The notes under the pieces: model-generated
The model's input: only the letters and a program-made list of their open reading frames with translations
What the model was told of the DNA's origin: nothing
Databases searched by the model: none
Origin: Isohypsibius dastychi
Taxonomy: Eukaryota; Tardigrada; Eutardigrada; Parachela; Isohypsibiidae
Reading direction: 5' to 3'
Assembly (NCBI GenBank): GCA_034696485.1
Contig: JAQIWT010000738.1
Span: 1-15,629 of the forward strand
Length of the DNA stretch: 15,629 bases
Translations under genes and position numbers: made by a program
In this document: positions 1 through 8,374 of the stretch, piece by piece
Position numbering within the stretch: position 1 is the stretch's first letter
Layout of the letters: every line of letters starts with the position of its first letter

Positions 1-1
1 T

Positions 2-253
2 CAACAGGGCGACGCAGCGCAAATCAAACCACAACAATCAATCAAACCACAACAAACCGTACATCAGAGAGGTCTATTACCTTGCGCAAAATCCTCTAAA
101 TCAGAATCCTCTCCGATTTATCGTTAAACTAGAGTACTTGAAAAACTTTTGCAACTTGATGAAATAGTCTCTGTTCTTGATGCACGAAGACTAAGTCTTT
201 TTATCAGAGAAACTGGAAGCCCACTCTCAGATATCTACAGGCGTCTATATTAA
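2..253 (+). pseudogene. Broken coding remnant at the window edge
   Basis: One reading frame is open from base 2 to a TAA at 125-127, then continues in the same frame to a second TAA at 251-253. The first part is Gln/Lys/Ser rich and contains a duplicated IKPQQ unit. The second part reads as an ordinary amphipathic segment with LEKLLQLDEIVSVLDARRL followed by IRETGSPLSDIYRRLY and a stop. The amino-acid make-up of the second part is protein-like, unlike its other frames. The single in-frame stop suggests a pseudogene or the tail of a transposon protein entering from the left; a splice that avoids the stop is possible but I see no convincing sites. The family is not recognised. Confidence 0.35.
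22..57 (+). repeat. 16-bp direct repeat in tandem (18-bp period)
   Basis: The 16-mer AATCAAACCACAACAA is present at 22-37 and again at 40-55. It lies in the open frame of the remnant at 2-253 and accounts for its repeated IKPQQ. The 18-base spacing keeps the frame. Confidence 0.85.
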
Positions 254-1889
254 ATTTTCAAAACAGAATTCGAGGCAAAACAACCGATTATCCCCTCACT
301 AGATATGCATGAGCGGAATGCATTACTGTCGTTTTCAACGGATTTTTTCCGTCACAAATCTATCACATTTATGCCAGCGAGAAGGAACTCCGGTTTTTTA
401 GTTCAGTGAAGTATTTTCATTCAGAAAGTGATCAAGAATAATCTTAAGCATGTATCAGATTGTGTAGCTGCGAAGTTTTTCGAAGTTTCACTGCGACCAG
501 TAGGATCACCCTCTTCCGACTACCAGTAAAGACAACAATTTTATACACAGCTGGGACTTACGTAAAATGTGATACACTCACATTTTTGGAAACTTTCGAT
601 CTCATACAATACGTCGTTCGAAAGATCTCTGCAAAATCTATCGAATAGTATTATATTTGAGACTGAAACACTAAAAACTAAGGAGCAGGACTCGACTAAA
701 TTTTCTACCGAGATGCCTCTTGATTGAAATGAAATTCACTCGGGAAATTCGATCTCTTTCATGAAACAGTCCAAACTTATCTAATCAAAGATGTCTGTAC
801 TGTGTTGTTTGCTTGAGGAGTGAAACAGACCCAAAACGAATTGAAAAACCCCAACAATGGTTTTGCTGACAACCTTGTTGCGCTGCGCGCAGTCGTGCGC
901 ATGTGCCAAATGCCGTGAGATCAACCAGAATCTATCAAAACTTTGTTCATCAATAACTCTTCCAAAAATACATATCTGGTGCGATTATTGCTATCAATTG
1001 ATAGATCTTGAGAAGATCTCTCGGATGTAATAAAATTTATCTCAGTCAGGTCAAAAAAATGGGGGTGTATCACATTTCACGGGAATCACAGCTGTGTATC
1101 AAATAGTTGTCCTTACGGGTAGGCTCCAGTATCAGTTATTGTATCGGAAATTGTTGCTCCGGCTGAACTTAAAACTCCCCTGTTCTACTTGACAAAACAG
1201 GAAAGGTTTGGTTGCCCTGCTTGATAGTTTTTATGCTATTGTGGTCTGAAGGTACTGCAGTCTAGGAAAATTTTGCGGCGGCGCGAATAATTGACATAGT
1301 TATCTCCAAAGTACGGGCTGATTTGGGTTATATAGGCTTATTTAAGGCTATATAGGCTTTGCTTAAAGCTACCCCCAAACCCTTGTACACTATTCTGACT
1401 CAGCGCGTAGCGTTGAGTTGGATCTTTTTTGTTAAATTTTATGGTGTCTACCATGGTCAAGATGTCAAGAGGGGGGAGGGGGGTTCACGTATCTATTCCT
1501 GTTTCGCCATCGAAAAATGAGTTATAAATCATGATTCATCTGATATTGGCTCAAACTGTCATCCCCCTATTGGCACTGACCCTTTTGACTCGGTTAGAAA
1601 GTTCAAAACCCTCAAATCTTTGGGAGAATTTGGCTGATGCTGCTACCGGGAGGAAACAGTCAACTCCCGAACAGGCCCAGAAGATCAAAAAACATTGCTG
1701 AAATTTATTGAACAAAAGTTCACTCTATCACAGTGAGCAGAATCTTTTGTAAGAACACTAGCAAATATACGGATTCCTGGATAGTCGGAGGCTTGCAACA
1801 TTGTAGATATACTGCACACAATGAGTCTCAACAAGAACAAACGTTAATTAGTCATTACAAGCAACAATTTCACTCGAATATAAAATTAC
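254..1889. other. Gene-poor stretch
   Basis: No open frame here has a convincing protein-like composition. It holds the diverged inverted repeat at 518-1127, a near duplication of TATATAGGCTT around 1329-1360 and a G-rich patch at about 1470-1485. Short open frames at 460-648 and 1733-2011 look fortuitous: the first falls inside the inverted repeat and the second is antisense to a better exon. Confidence 0.5.
518..1127. repeat. Old inverted repeat, possible MITE remnant
   Basis: The stretch 518-646 reappears as its reverse complement at 991-1127. Shared blocks include GACAACAATTTT / GACAACTATTTG, ATACACAGCTG (identical), AAATGTGATACAC (identical), a CATTTTT block, and AGATCTCT and ATCTATC blocks near the inner end. 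The arms are about 130 bases with a loop of about 345 bases, and carry several indels. No target duplication was found. This is what a decayed terminal-inverted-repeat element or an inverted duplication would leave. Confidence 0.6.
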
Positions 1890-2191
1890 CTCACTGGCAC
1901 CCACTTTCCTCAAAGCTGCGAGCGCACGCGTGTGACACAACGGACGATGATGATTCGGTGGCAGCTGCTGCACGATCGAAACTTTTTGAAAGTTGGCAAT
2001 CCAACGCTTGATGCAAGCTTTGAAACACTCATCGAAGATCCCTGCAAGAGAAAAGAAACCATAATATACACGCATAAAAACAGAAATTGAAGTTATAATA
2101 CATACTTCATGCAGATGCGTTGTTTCAGTTGTGGATACTGGCAGCATGGTGTAAACGAGCGCGTCCTCCAATATTCGCCGAGCGGGTCTTC
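1890..2191 (-). CDS. Small minus-strand gene piece, two candidate exons, unknown product
   Basis: Exon 1 (to 2106) is open through RRILEDALVYTMLPVSTTE and ends at a consensus GTATGT donor at 2105. The 64-base intron 2105-2042 ends in TTTTCTCTTGCAG. Exon 2 starts at 2041. Read in phase with exon 1 it gives a 43-residue Ser/Arg-rich tail ending at TGA about 1910. Read in another phase it stays open for 50 codons (IFDECFKACIKRWIANF and on) and ends exactly at a GTAATT donor at 1889. The second reading looks more protein-like and has both splice sites, but does not match the phase of exon 1, so the upstream partner or the frame is uncertain. The family is not recognised; the Cys residues show no clear zinc-binding spacing. 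Confidence 0.45.
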
Positions 2192-2390
2192 TATTCAGGA
2201 GTCATGGCAGGGAGCATCTTTGCATGGACTTGAAACAAAAGGTCGAAGAATTGCTACTGAAACTTCAGCTGATGCAAACTAAGAAGTCTGCAGCAGTTTT
2301 ATACTGGCAAATTAGAGGTGAAATCTCTGGGCCTATTGATTGAGACCGGAAGTTACCACAAAAGGCTGGCCTCAATTGTTTTTCAAGATC

Positions 2391-2398
2391 TGGGTGAA
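2391..2398 (+). repeat. Left target-site duplication TGGGTGAA
   Basis: Identical to 2812-2819 on the other side of the MITE and in the same orientation, as expected for a target-site duplication. Confidence 0.65.
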
Positions 2399-2811
2399 TA
2401 CGCTCCCCACGGACTGGAATACGAATTTTTATTCCGTGAACTGACGATTTTTCAGTCTATGGACTGGCATTTGTTGTCCGCCTTATTTCGCACCATTCAG
2501 TGGCGTGGGAAACAATGATTAAGTGGCTCCCAGTGCTATGTCAATGAGGGGTTGGGAGAGGGGGTTGGGAAGGGGTGTGCACGTGCTCTCTTTTCCGCGC
2601 TTAACAAACCAACGCCACCGAGAAAACAATAAATCCATGTTCTTCTGCGTTTCTGACGGATCCTCTTCTTGATTCCACTTTTGCTGTTCCGTATCGTGTA
2701 TTATCCATGGAAATTTATATTTCTGAGCATAAAGAAGGTTTTTCAGTCCACGGACTGAAAAATCATCAGTCCGCAGAACAAAAATTTATAATCCAGTCCG
2801 TGGGAGCCCCG
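2399..2811. mobile_element. Non-autonomous DNA transposon (MITE), hAT-like
   Basis: About 65 bases at 2405-2471 recur as the reverse complement at 2742-2808 with roughly 80% identity; both arms contain CCCACGGACTGG and GATTTTTCAGTC. The element is flanked by an exact 8-bp direct repeat, TGGGTGAA, at 2391-2398 and 2812-2819. Paired inverted ends with an 8-bp target duplication are the mark of the hAT superfamily (P elements also make 8-bp duplications). At about 413 bases with no coding potential it is a MITE. CGGACTG-type words recur near both ends, as subterminal repeats do in hAT elements. The outermost few bases of the two ends do not match well, so the exact termini are uncertain by a few bases. 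Confidence 0.75.
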
Positions 2812-2819
2812 TGGGTGAA
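2812..2819 (+). repeat. Right target-site duplication TGGGTGAA
   Basis: Partner of 2391-2398. A looser alternative, CAAGATC at 2384-2390 and 2836-2842, lies farther out and does not abut the inverted arms. Confidence 0.65.
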
Positions 2820-2940
2820 CTTCATTGTGTGTTCCCAAGATCCTGTCTGGATCCTATCCTTGAATGACTGCTGACGTGCACTTGCATTTTCCCCCGAAAT
2901 ATCGTTTTCATGAGTTAAAATCATAGAAATTAAACCAAGG

Positions 2941-3215
2941 TAATACCGAGCTTACTCAAAAAACAACTGTTCGCCGAATTTTTGGAGGATTGAGTCTTCG
3001 ACAAAATACAGTCAATAATAACCCGATCTGACAGAATTGATTTTTCAGGCAAATCAAAAATTTAGTGAAGATCAGTGATAATTTATTTCTAATCACTTCC
3101 TGGTTTGCCAGAAAAAGTGATTCTGTCAGATCGAATAAGCAGTAATTATATCTTGTCGACGAAACAAACCTCCAAAAATTTGAAAACAGTTTTTTTTCCG
3201 AGTGAGCTCGGTATC
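2941..3215. mobile_element. Second MITE: near-complete palindrome
   Basis: The left arm 2941-3053 and right arm 3104-3215 are reverse complements at roughly 75-80% identity. Shared blocks include ATACCGAGCT at the ends, ATTTTTGGAGG in the middle and CGATCTGACAGAAT toward the loop. The arms cover about 225 of 275 bases, leaving a loop of about 50. The family could be Tc1/mariner-like or PIF/Harbinger-like; no clean TA or 3-bp duplication is visible, so the class is open. It lies 120 bases from the hAT-like MITE, so this stretch is a small transposon cluster. Confidence 0.75.
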
Positions 3216-3263
3216 AATTTTGATTGCTTTTGATAATTATTTCTCACGAAATGATATTTTCAG

Positions 3264-3420
3264 CATGGACTGTTACGTCAAACGACTTTTCTATGGATCT
3301 CGAACTTAAAAATGCACGATCGATAGGAAGTGCTGCTGAAATTTCGTCTGATGCTGACTCAGAGTTTTTAGCTTTTTATCATTTGACTTATCCACTGGTT
3401 CTTTCCAGCAAGATCGAAAT
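3264..3420 (+). CDS. Candidate exon, unknown product
   Basis: A GATATTTTCAG acceptor ends at 3263. Downstream the frame reads DFSMDLELKNARSIGSAAEI and on, acidic and protein-like, to about 3420; the frame stays open to 3607 but the last part is CG-rich and looks non-coding. No partner exon was found on either side, so this could be chance or a relic. Confidence 0.25.
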
Positions 3421-3716
3421 CAACTGCAAAGTCCGCCCTGTGAAAACTTCACAAACCAATTGCAGAATTAGGCCGCTGCATCATAACTTTAGCGCACGAC
3501 AAGCCTTGTACACAAATAGCGAGGACAAGTGCGCAACTGCGCGCGAAATCGTACGTACGCAATACATGCGTAAAACAAGCACGCTGGAAGACATTGGGTG
3601 GTCTTAGGGAAGGGTGTGATGAGGGCTCAGGGAGGAAACGGGAAACCTGGCGGGACGCAGGTGAGCTGCGCAGACGCAAGCAGCAAACGCCAACACGAGC
3701 AAGCCATTTGTCTCAC
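3421..3716. other. CG-rich non-coding stretch
   Basis: GC-rich with many CGCA and ACGC words, GTACGTACG at about 3550, and a G-rich box (GGGAAGGGTGTGATGAGGG) near 3608. Composition resembles a promoter or CpG-rich repeat rather than an exon; the open frames here on both strands have atypical composition. It could serve the candidate exons on either side. Confidence 0.3.
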
Positions 3717-3936
3717 TCTTAAGTCTGCGAAACTCAACCCATAATACCACCGGTTTATTTCCGTTTTCTTTTCCCCATTGCTCACAACACCCTCCCTTGA
3801 AATGGAAAAGAAAAACCCAGGGTGGTTTCGAAAGGATACCTTCACGTAGGCGGAAGAGCAGGAGGATCCCCAAGATACCAACATAAAGCCACGATCTGTT
3901 GACGAAAATTTTGAAGCGTCGACATCTTGCGCACTT
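3717..3936 (-). CDS. Candidate internal exon, unknown product
   Basis: On the minus strand a TTAGGTGTTTCAG acceptor is followed at 3936 by a frame open for 73 codons, ending at a GTGAGA donor at 3716. The reading is soluble-protein-like: FMLVSWGSSCSSAYVKVSF, then FFFSISREGVVSNGEKKTEI and RWYYGLSFADLR. Alternation of aromatic and polar residues would suit a beta-rich domain, but I recognise no family. No adjoining exons were located; neighbouring minus-strand sequence above 3957 is AT-rich and intron-like. Confidence 0.4.
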
Positions 3937-4061
3937 CTGAAACACCTAAATATATAGAATAAAATATCTGAACAAAATTAAACTGACAACAAAAATTATT
4001 TAAACTAAATCTGAATAATTTTAAGAATAAAATAAAACTGAAATAAAGTGGAGCTTTTTAG

Positions 4062-4745
4062 GACCACGGCTGGAGCGGACGAGCATGCTGCACTGCGTGT
4101 AGCAAGACAGAAGGCTTTGGCGCAGCAAGACGTCACCTGGATTGCCAACGATATTGTGGCCCAACAGGTGGAGAAGGCGATCGCGGAGGATCAATCTCGT
4201 CGAAAAAAATGTAGAAAGAAGTAGAGTAGAACAGGGAGAAAAGCCGAGAAGAAGAGCTGAGAAAGTAATACGAGGAGGTAGTGGTGAAAGCAAAAGAGAA
4301 AGAGGTGGAGGAAGAAAGCTCCAGCTCTGAAGATGAGAGTGAAAAGGGAAGCAAGGAGGATGAGTATTGCGGAAACGATTCGCCTGCTAGCAAGAGCAGC
4401 ACCTCAGAATCCGGTGGCGAAATTGCGTCCGATGAGGACGATTACGGTGAGGAGGAGGATGACGAAGATGACCTTAAGAAGGAAGATGCTGAGGAGGAGA
4501 AAGAAGAGGGAGGGGTAAATGGAGGAAACAACATGCGTGGCAACGTGGTTGATGGAGGAGGAAAGACGTTAGTTGTATTTTTCATAGATGTATATAAAGT
4601 AAGACTATTTCCTCCTTCTCGACATAGTCTGATGGAGCAATTGCTCATTGGTCAGCACCACGTCGCCTTGGTTTTGGGAGCAGCCAAACATCGCATACCG
4701 TCCAGCGCTGACCAGGTGAACATCGAGCTGGTCCACATTATCTAG
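4062..4745 (+). CDS. Acidic-domain protein gene, partial model (paralogue of 11909-12915)
   Basis: A CTTTTTAG acceptor is followed at 4062 by an open stretch rich in Ala, Gln and Glu (ARQKALAQQDVTWIANDIVA) ending in a basic RRKK. A possible 71-base intron at 4211-4281 keeps frame and joins it to a long Ser/Glu/Asp tract (SSSSEDESEKGSKEDEY, then DEDDYGEEEDDEDD). The frame then reads NNMRGNVVD and continues to TAG at 4743-4745. The same order (weak helical segment, acidic tract, N-x-RGN-x-x-D) occurs on the minus strand at 12287-12915, which supports a real gene family. Acidic tracts of this sort are common in nuclear and chromatin proteins, but function is not assigned. The intron, the region after 4575 and the upstream exons are uncertain. 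Confidence 0.5.
4609..4745. other. GC-richer island open on both strands
   Basis: The plus strand reads SLMEQLLIGQHHVALVLGAA and on to TAG as a possible last exon of the acidic gene. The minus strand is open over the same bases, from a TTGCTGCTAG acceptor at about 4742 to TAG at 4609, reading DNVDQLDVHLVSAGRYAMFG. Both look protein-like. The plus reading joins the acidic gene; the minus reading would be a separate antisense exon. I cannot decide. Confidence 0.35.
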
Positions 4746-5730
4746 CAGCAAGGTGGGTTGTGGTTTTGTTTTAGTTGTTCATTTATGAAATAAGGTGTTT
4801 TTGCGAGGAGAGAAGTTGAGTGTGACTTGCTGTTTATTTTCAGGGTGTTACTGAGAACATAGAAAAAGTAGCAAGAAGATATCTTATGTTACAAGATGAT
4901 GAGAAGATAGTCTGAGATGTAATAAACTGTAAGATGGCTAAGGATGATAGCATATAATAGTTATGTGCTGCACAGAGCAAAGGCTTCTATTGCGAAGGCA
5001 TCCAAAGAGAATGAGAAGGTCGTGTGAGAGCAAATGACTCACACGGAGAAGCAAAAAATTTAAAATAGAGTGTGTTATATGATAGGGAGAAATTCACACT
5101 TTACATTCATCATATTTTACTTCGTTGCTGTTTGTTTATTTTGTTGGTTTTGAGTTGTGCAATACCTTTCTTGGTGTTTTAAGGTTCAAAACTTTTTGAT
5201 TATACATATTCTGATGTGTTTGACCAGCACGCAAATATGCCAAGGCGTTGGACGCGGGAATCAGCGGAAGTCGGATACCCAACTTTTGAGGACTCTTGTT
5301 CCAGCTTCTTTTGAAGCAGTGGCCTTTGACTATTTAATTTATTTTGGTTTTTCGTTCTGTTTGCGGCTGTTCTCAGCCATCGGTTGCTCAGTTCTGTAAT
5401 TCAATTTGATCTGGGTTTTTCTTTAGTCTTTCCCAATACTGAATCACATTTCCAAGATATTCAAAACATTTGTTCTTCAACAATCGAATCTCGGTTTTCA
5501 ACATCAAACTTCGGTGATTATTCACTTTCAACCCGCATCACTAAAACACCACGCTTTCAAACGACAGTTTCAACCACAAACGATCCCAACAATATACAGC
5601 TCTATCTTACGAACCGGAAATGATTTCAGTATGTTTGGCATTCAAGCAGCCATCGCACCGGAATTTTTTATCCTCATGGCCGATATTGGCATCCCTCTTG
5701 TTTTAGGATTGAACAATATCACAGGGCTTT
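4746..5730. other. No convincing gene
   Basis: AT-rich sequence with T-rich runs. A GC-richer patch at 5230-5330 contains a short plus frame (MPRRWTRESAEVGYPTFED, then stop) and longer frames of hydrophobic composition; none has clear splice sites. Open plus-strand codons at 5623-5780 (FSMFGIQAAIAPEFFILMAD) overlap the last exon of the minus-strand gene and may be its shadow. Confidence 0.35.
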
Positions 5731-7296
5731 TCACCTCGATGAGGTTGAGAGGTCAGCAAAACAGAATTGTCCACCGGTGATGAGTGCGGCTGATACAGAA
5801 AGGTGCACCAACTAAAACAATATAATTCTTAAGCAAGTATATCAAGGCGAAATGTTACTCATTCTTCACGAACAACATACTGCAAAAATTCGCAAAAAAT
5901 TCGTTCCCGGAAGGTCAACTAAATACTCACACAAGGTCTCTCAGCTTTCACATGAACGATTCTTAAATATTTCTATGCGGACGCTGTTCTAATATATCAC
6001 GATAAAACCTTAACACAACTTATACTCAGTTTACTATAAGACAGATTTTTCTACATTGGATTTTTGTTTCAAAGAAAAATTCACGAACAGAAAAAAAACC
6101 ATGTATGTCATAGTATCGCACCTAAAACTCTGGACGTTTCCGAATTTCCTACAAGCTTCCTGCCAAGTCATCCTCCGGTCCTTAACCTGACTTTCGACCA
6201 ATGCTTCAAACGCTTTGTTCTTTTACCATGGAAGCATCATCGTTGTAGGGGCTGGTTGGCGTAATGGGATCATGGGAGTATGACCGGAAGTGCGTTGCAA
6301 GAGGCATGAAGGCAGCTTCGACGTTTACACCGAAACGAGGGGATGTTTCGAATAGTTGCATCATGTCTGCAATAACAGAACAGAGGGAGAACTCAATCGA
6401 CGAATAAATTTCAATAAGAACTCAATTCCTTCCGAACATTTTAATGACACGCGCTAGACCAGTTCAACTGCTTCATTCCATTCAAAAAGTCTGTTTATTC
6501 ACTGCCGACTGATTGAACATGAATTAATCTTAAGAGGCATCTCTCACTTCAAATACCGAAACTACCCTAAAAATTAATGACCGCCTGATCTGAGGTTTTC
6601 TAATGAACTAAACGCCCAAGCCGGAAATTATTACGTACAATTTGACTGCTCCGATAGAAACCGAGGCGGATCAAGTTGCCTTCGGGCGCTTCTTCACCGA
6701 AAAGTTGACATGAAACGGGGTCTCGGAAATTCAGGGAATTTGTTTTCGGCTTATTTTCTAATCTGATCAGGGTGCGGCACAAAAACCAATGGACTTACCA
6801 CACTGGCTTTTTTGGTATTACTGAATGTTTCCTGAGTGATGCACCTTGAAGCAAGTTGCTCTGCGAATATAATCTTTATCGGCTCTACCACTCCAAAATG
6901 GTTCTAAATTAAAAAGCAATGATATAACTCTATTACGTCATTATATCATTTTTTCTGCACTTCGCACCTGAAACTTTAAGTCGTCGATAAATTAAATTTC
7001 GTCTGTGCAACAACAGAAAATTTACAATCAAGTCCTTCTTCGTCGGTAGTTCTCCGAGACTCTTCCCAATATAAAAAATGATTATTAATTGTCGGTCGAG
7101 TTAGGAAGTCAGCAGCGCCAAGCACACTGACATGCTCTACTGGCAAATAATCATCTTCCGCTGGCCGGATAAACCGATTATACAGACAAAATTTGCCAGG
7201 ACCAGATTCAATTGTGGTCAGACCGTTTGATCGAAAATGAGTTTCCTTGCCATTGTTGCTCTCCTGAACGCTGGCCTCGTTTCCCGATATTCTCAT
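5731..7296 (-). CDS. Five-exon gene of unknown function (model)
   Basis: Phase-compatible exons on the minus strand are 7296-7015, 6903-6799, 6749-6635, 6366-6227 and 5811-5731, giving about 240 residues from an ATG to TGA. Introns are 111, 49, 268 and 415 bases, all GT...AG. The best sites are GTAAGT at 6798, TTATTGCAG before 6366, GTAAAA at 6226 and TTGTTTTAG before 5811. Exon 1 reads FCLYNRFIRPAEDDYLPVEH, exon 3 CQLFGEEAPEGNLIRLGFYR, exon 4 MMQLFETSPRFGVNVEAAFM then a Ser/Thr/Pro-rich stretch. No signal peptide or clear membrane segment. Exon 1 is open upstream to 7392, so the true start may be farther out. The donor of exon 1 is weak; GTAAAT at 7025 is an alternative. No family is recognised; the composition is that of a soluble, possibly nuclear, protein. 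Confidence 0.5.
6918..6950. repeat. Perfect 10-bp inverted repeat in intron 1
   Basis: AATGATATAA at 6918-6927 pairs with TTATATCATT at 6941-6950 across a 13-base loop. It lies in the first intron of the minus-strand gene, just upstream of the acceptor of exon 2. It could be a short hairpin or a MITE scar. Confidence 0.6.
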
Positions 7297-7438
7297 AACA
7301 GCATTATGGTAAACTTTCGGAAGTGCTCGTTTGTCGAAACCGCGAGCGAATCCAGCCCGAATTGAACGGATTAAACTCGAATTAAACTTGATTCAAAAAC
7401 AAAAAGTAAAAAAAAGGGTTATGTGGGTCAGTGTGTGC

Positions 7439-7452
7439 GGGGGGGGGGGGGG
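7439..7452 (+). repeat. Run of 14 G, possible 5' edge of the LINE
   Basis: An uninterrupted G14 follows a GTGTGTGC stretch. It may be a simple microsatellite or extra bases added at the 5' junction of a LINE insertion. It is the only such run in the window. Confidence 0.5.
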
Positions 7453-8374
7453 TGAACAGTCTGAGTGTTAGTCTCGTCTGGTGAAACTCGCTCGTAGTTG
7501 ATCAAACCGGCCGTTAGTGTCATTGTGGTGGTTGAACTTCCCTTGGTAGCCCTTATTATTTGGCTGAAGATTCCTCGAGAAACTGATAGTTCCTCTGATG
7601 ATACCTGGATTCCATTCATTCTTCCAACAACACTCCCTGATTCTAATCACTCACTCACTTCGCTGTCTAACTCTCTCGTTACTCTGCAGTCTAAATGGAC
7701 CTCGCCTGTCACTTGAAACCCCTCAAAACCGATGTGAACTGAACTACAAATTGAGCTCGAAAGTTCGAATTGCACATGTTCCCCTTTCCTCCTCTTCTAC
7801 CTCAGTTACCGACCATCTTATGAGAAAAAAATCGCTGATTCCAACAAGATCGACAGCGACGAGATTGGAGGAAGTGTGGAGTTTGTGCAGACCGAGAAAC
7901 TTTGCCTGATTTCCACAACCGAAGCGTTACCTGGTTGGTCTCGCCATTTCCCCGTCTCTGCCCACACCAAAGCTCTTATCCACTACAGGAATCTCTACCC
8001 TACCGGTATACTTATCAGATGCATCATTATTCCTGATTATTCTTGTTCTTTTCGTGGATCCCTGATCTCATGGATTCTGGATTCCAATCTGGCTGAAATT
8101 CACATTCCGATCCCAGTTCTCTTCGCTAGATGCTAGATACGTCGGTTGCTGCAGGAAGATCCTTTTGCCTTTTAGATGCTGGATACACTGGCTGCTGGGG
8201 GAAGATCTTTTAACTGTTCGGTTTTAGATGCCCAGTACAGTGGTTGTCCAGGGAAGATCTTTTCAAGGTATTAGATGTGCAGTACGATGGTTGTCTGGGG
8301 AAGACCTTTTCGGAGAGAATCTGGTGAGTGTATGTTGAATTTCCAAACGGTTGACATTTGTTGTTGTTTTTGAG
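7453..8374 (+). other. Presumed 5' untranslated region of the LINE
   Basis: About 920 bases without a convincing ORF. Short open frames at 7498-7716, 7598-7909 and 7876-8136 are Ser/Thr/Leu rich and overlap one another, so I do not call them genes. The last part contains four tandem repeats (8127-8318). R2 elements of known type start with a self-cleaving HDV-like ribozyme; I could not confirm such a fold here by eye. It should contain the element's own promoter if the element is autonomous. Confidence 0.5.
8127..8318 (+). repeat. Four degenerate tandem repeats upstream of the LINE ORF
   Basis: Units begin TAGATG at 8127, 8173, 8225 and 8272, with spacings of 46, 52 and 47 bases. Each has the order TAGATG, then a (T)ACxxTGGxTG-like block, then GGGGAAGATCTTTT or a variant (GGAAGATCCTTTT, GGGAAGACCTTTT). 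The array ends about 55 bases before the ORF start codon. Internal differences show that the units have been diverging for some time. Tandem 5' monomers act as promoters in some LINEs, such as mouse L1; that role here is inference. Confidence 0.8.

Noticed and set aside
460-648. 62-codon plus frame
   Set aside because: It lies in an inverted repeat whose other arm has stops in the matching frame, and the composition is not protein-like.
4133-4648. Ser/Leu-rich minus frames and Arg-rich plus frame over the acidic tract
   Set aside because: These are shadows of GAA/GAG/GAT-rich codons of the acidic gene.
7400-7460. R2 28S rDNA target at the LINE borders
   Set aside because: No 28S-like sequence, such as the well-known CTTAAGGTAGC context, is seen at either end.
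7498-8136. Overlapping plus frames upstream of the LINE ORF as a possible ORF1
   Set aside because: They overlap in different frames, lack a gag-like zinc knuckle or coiled coil, and R2-group elements normally have one ORF.
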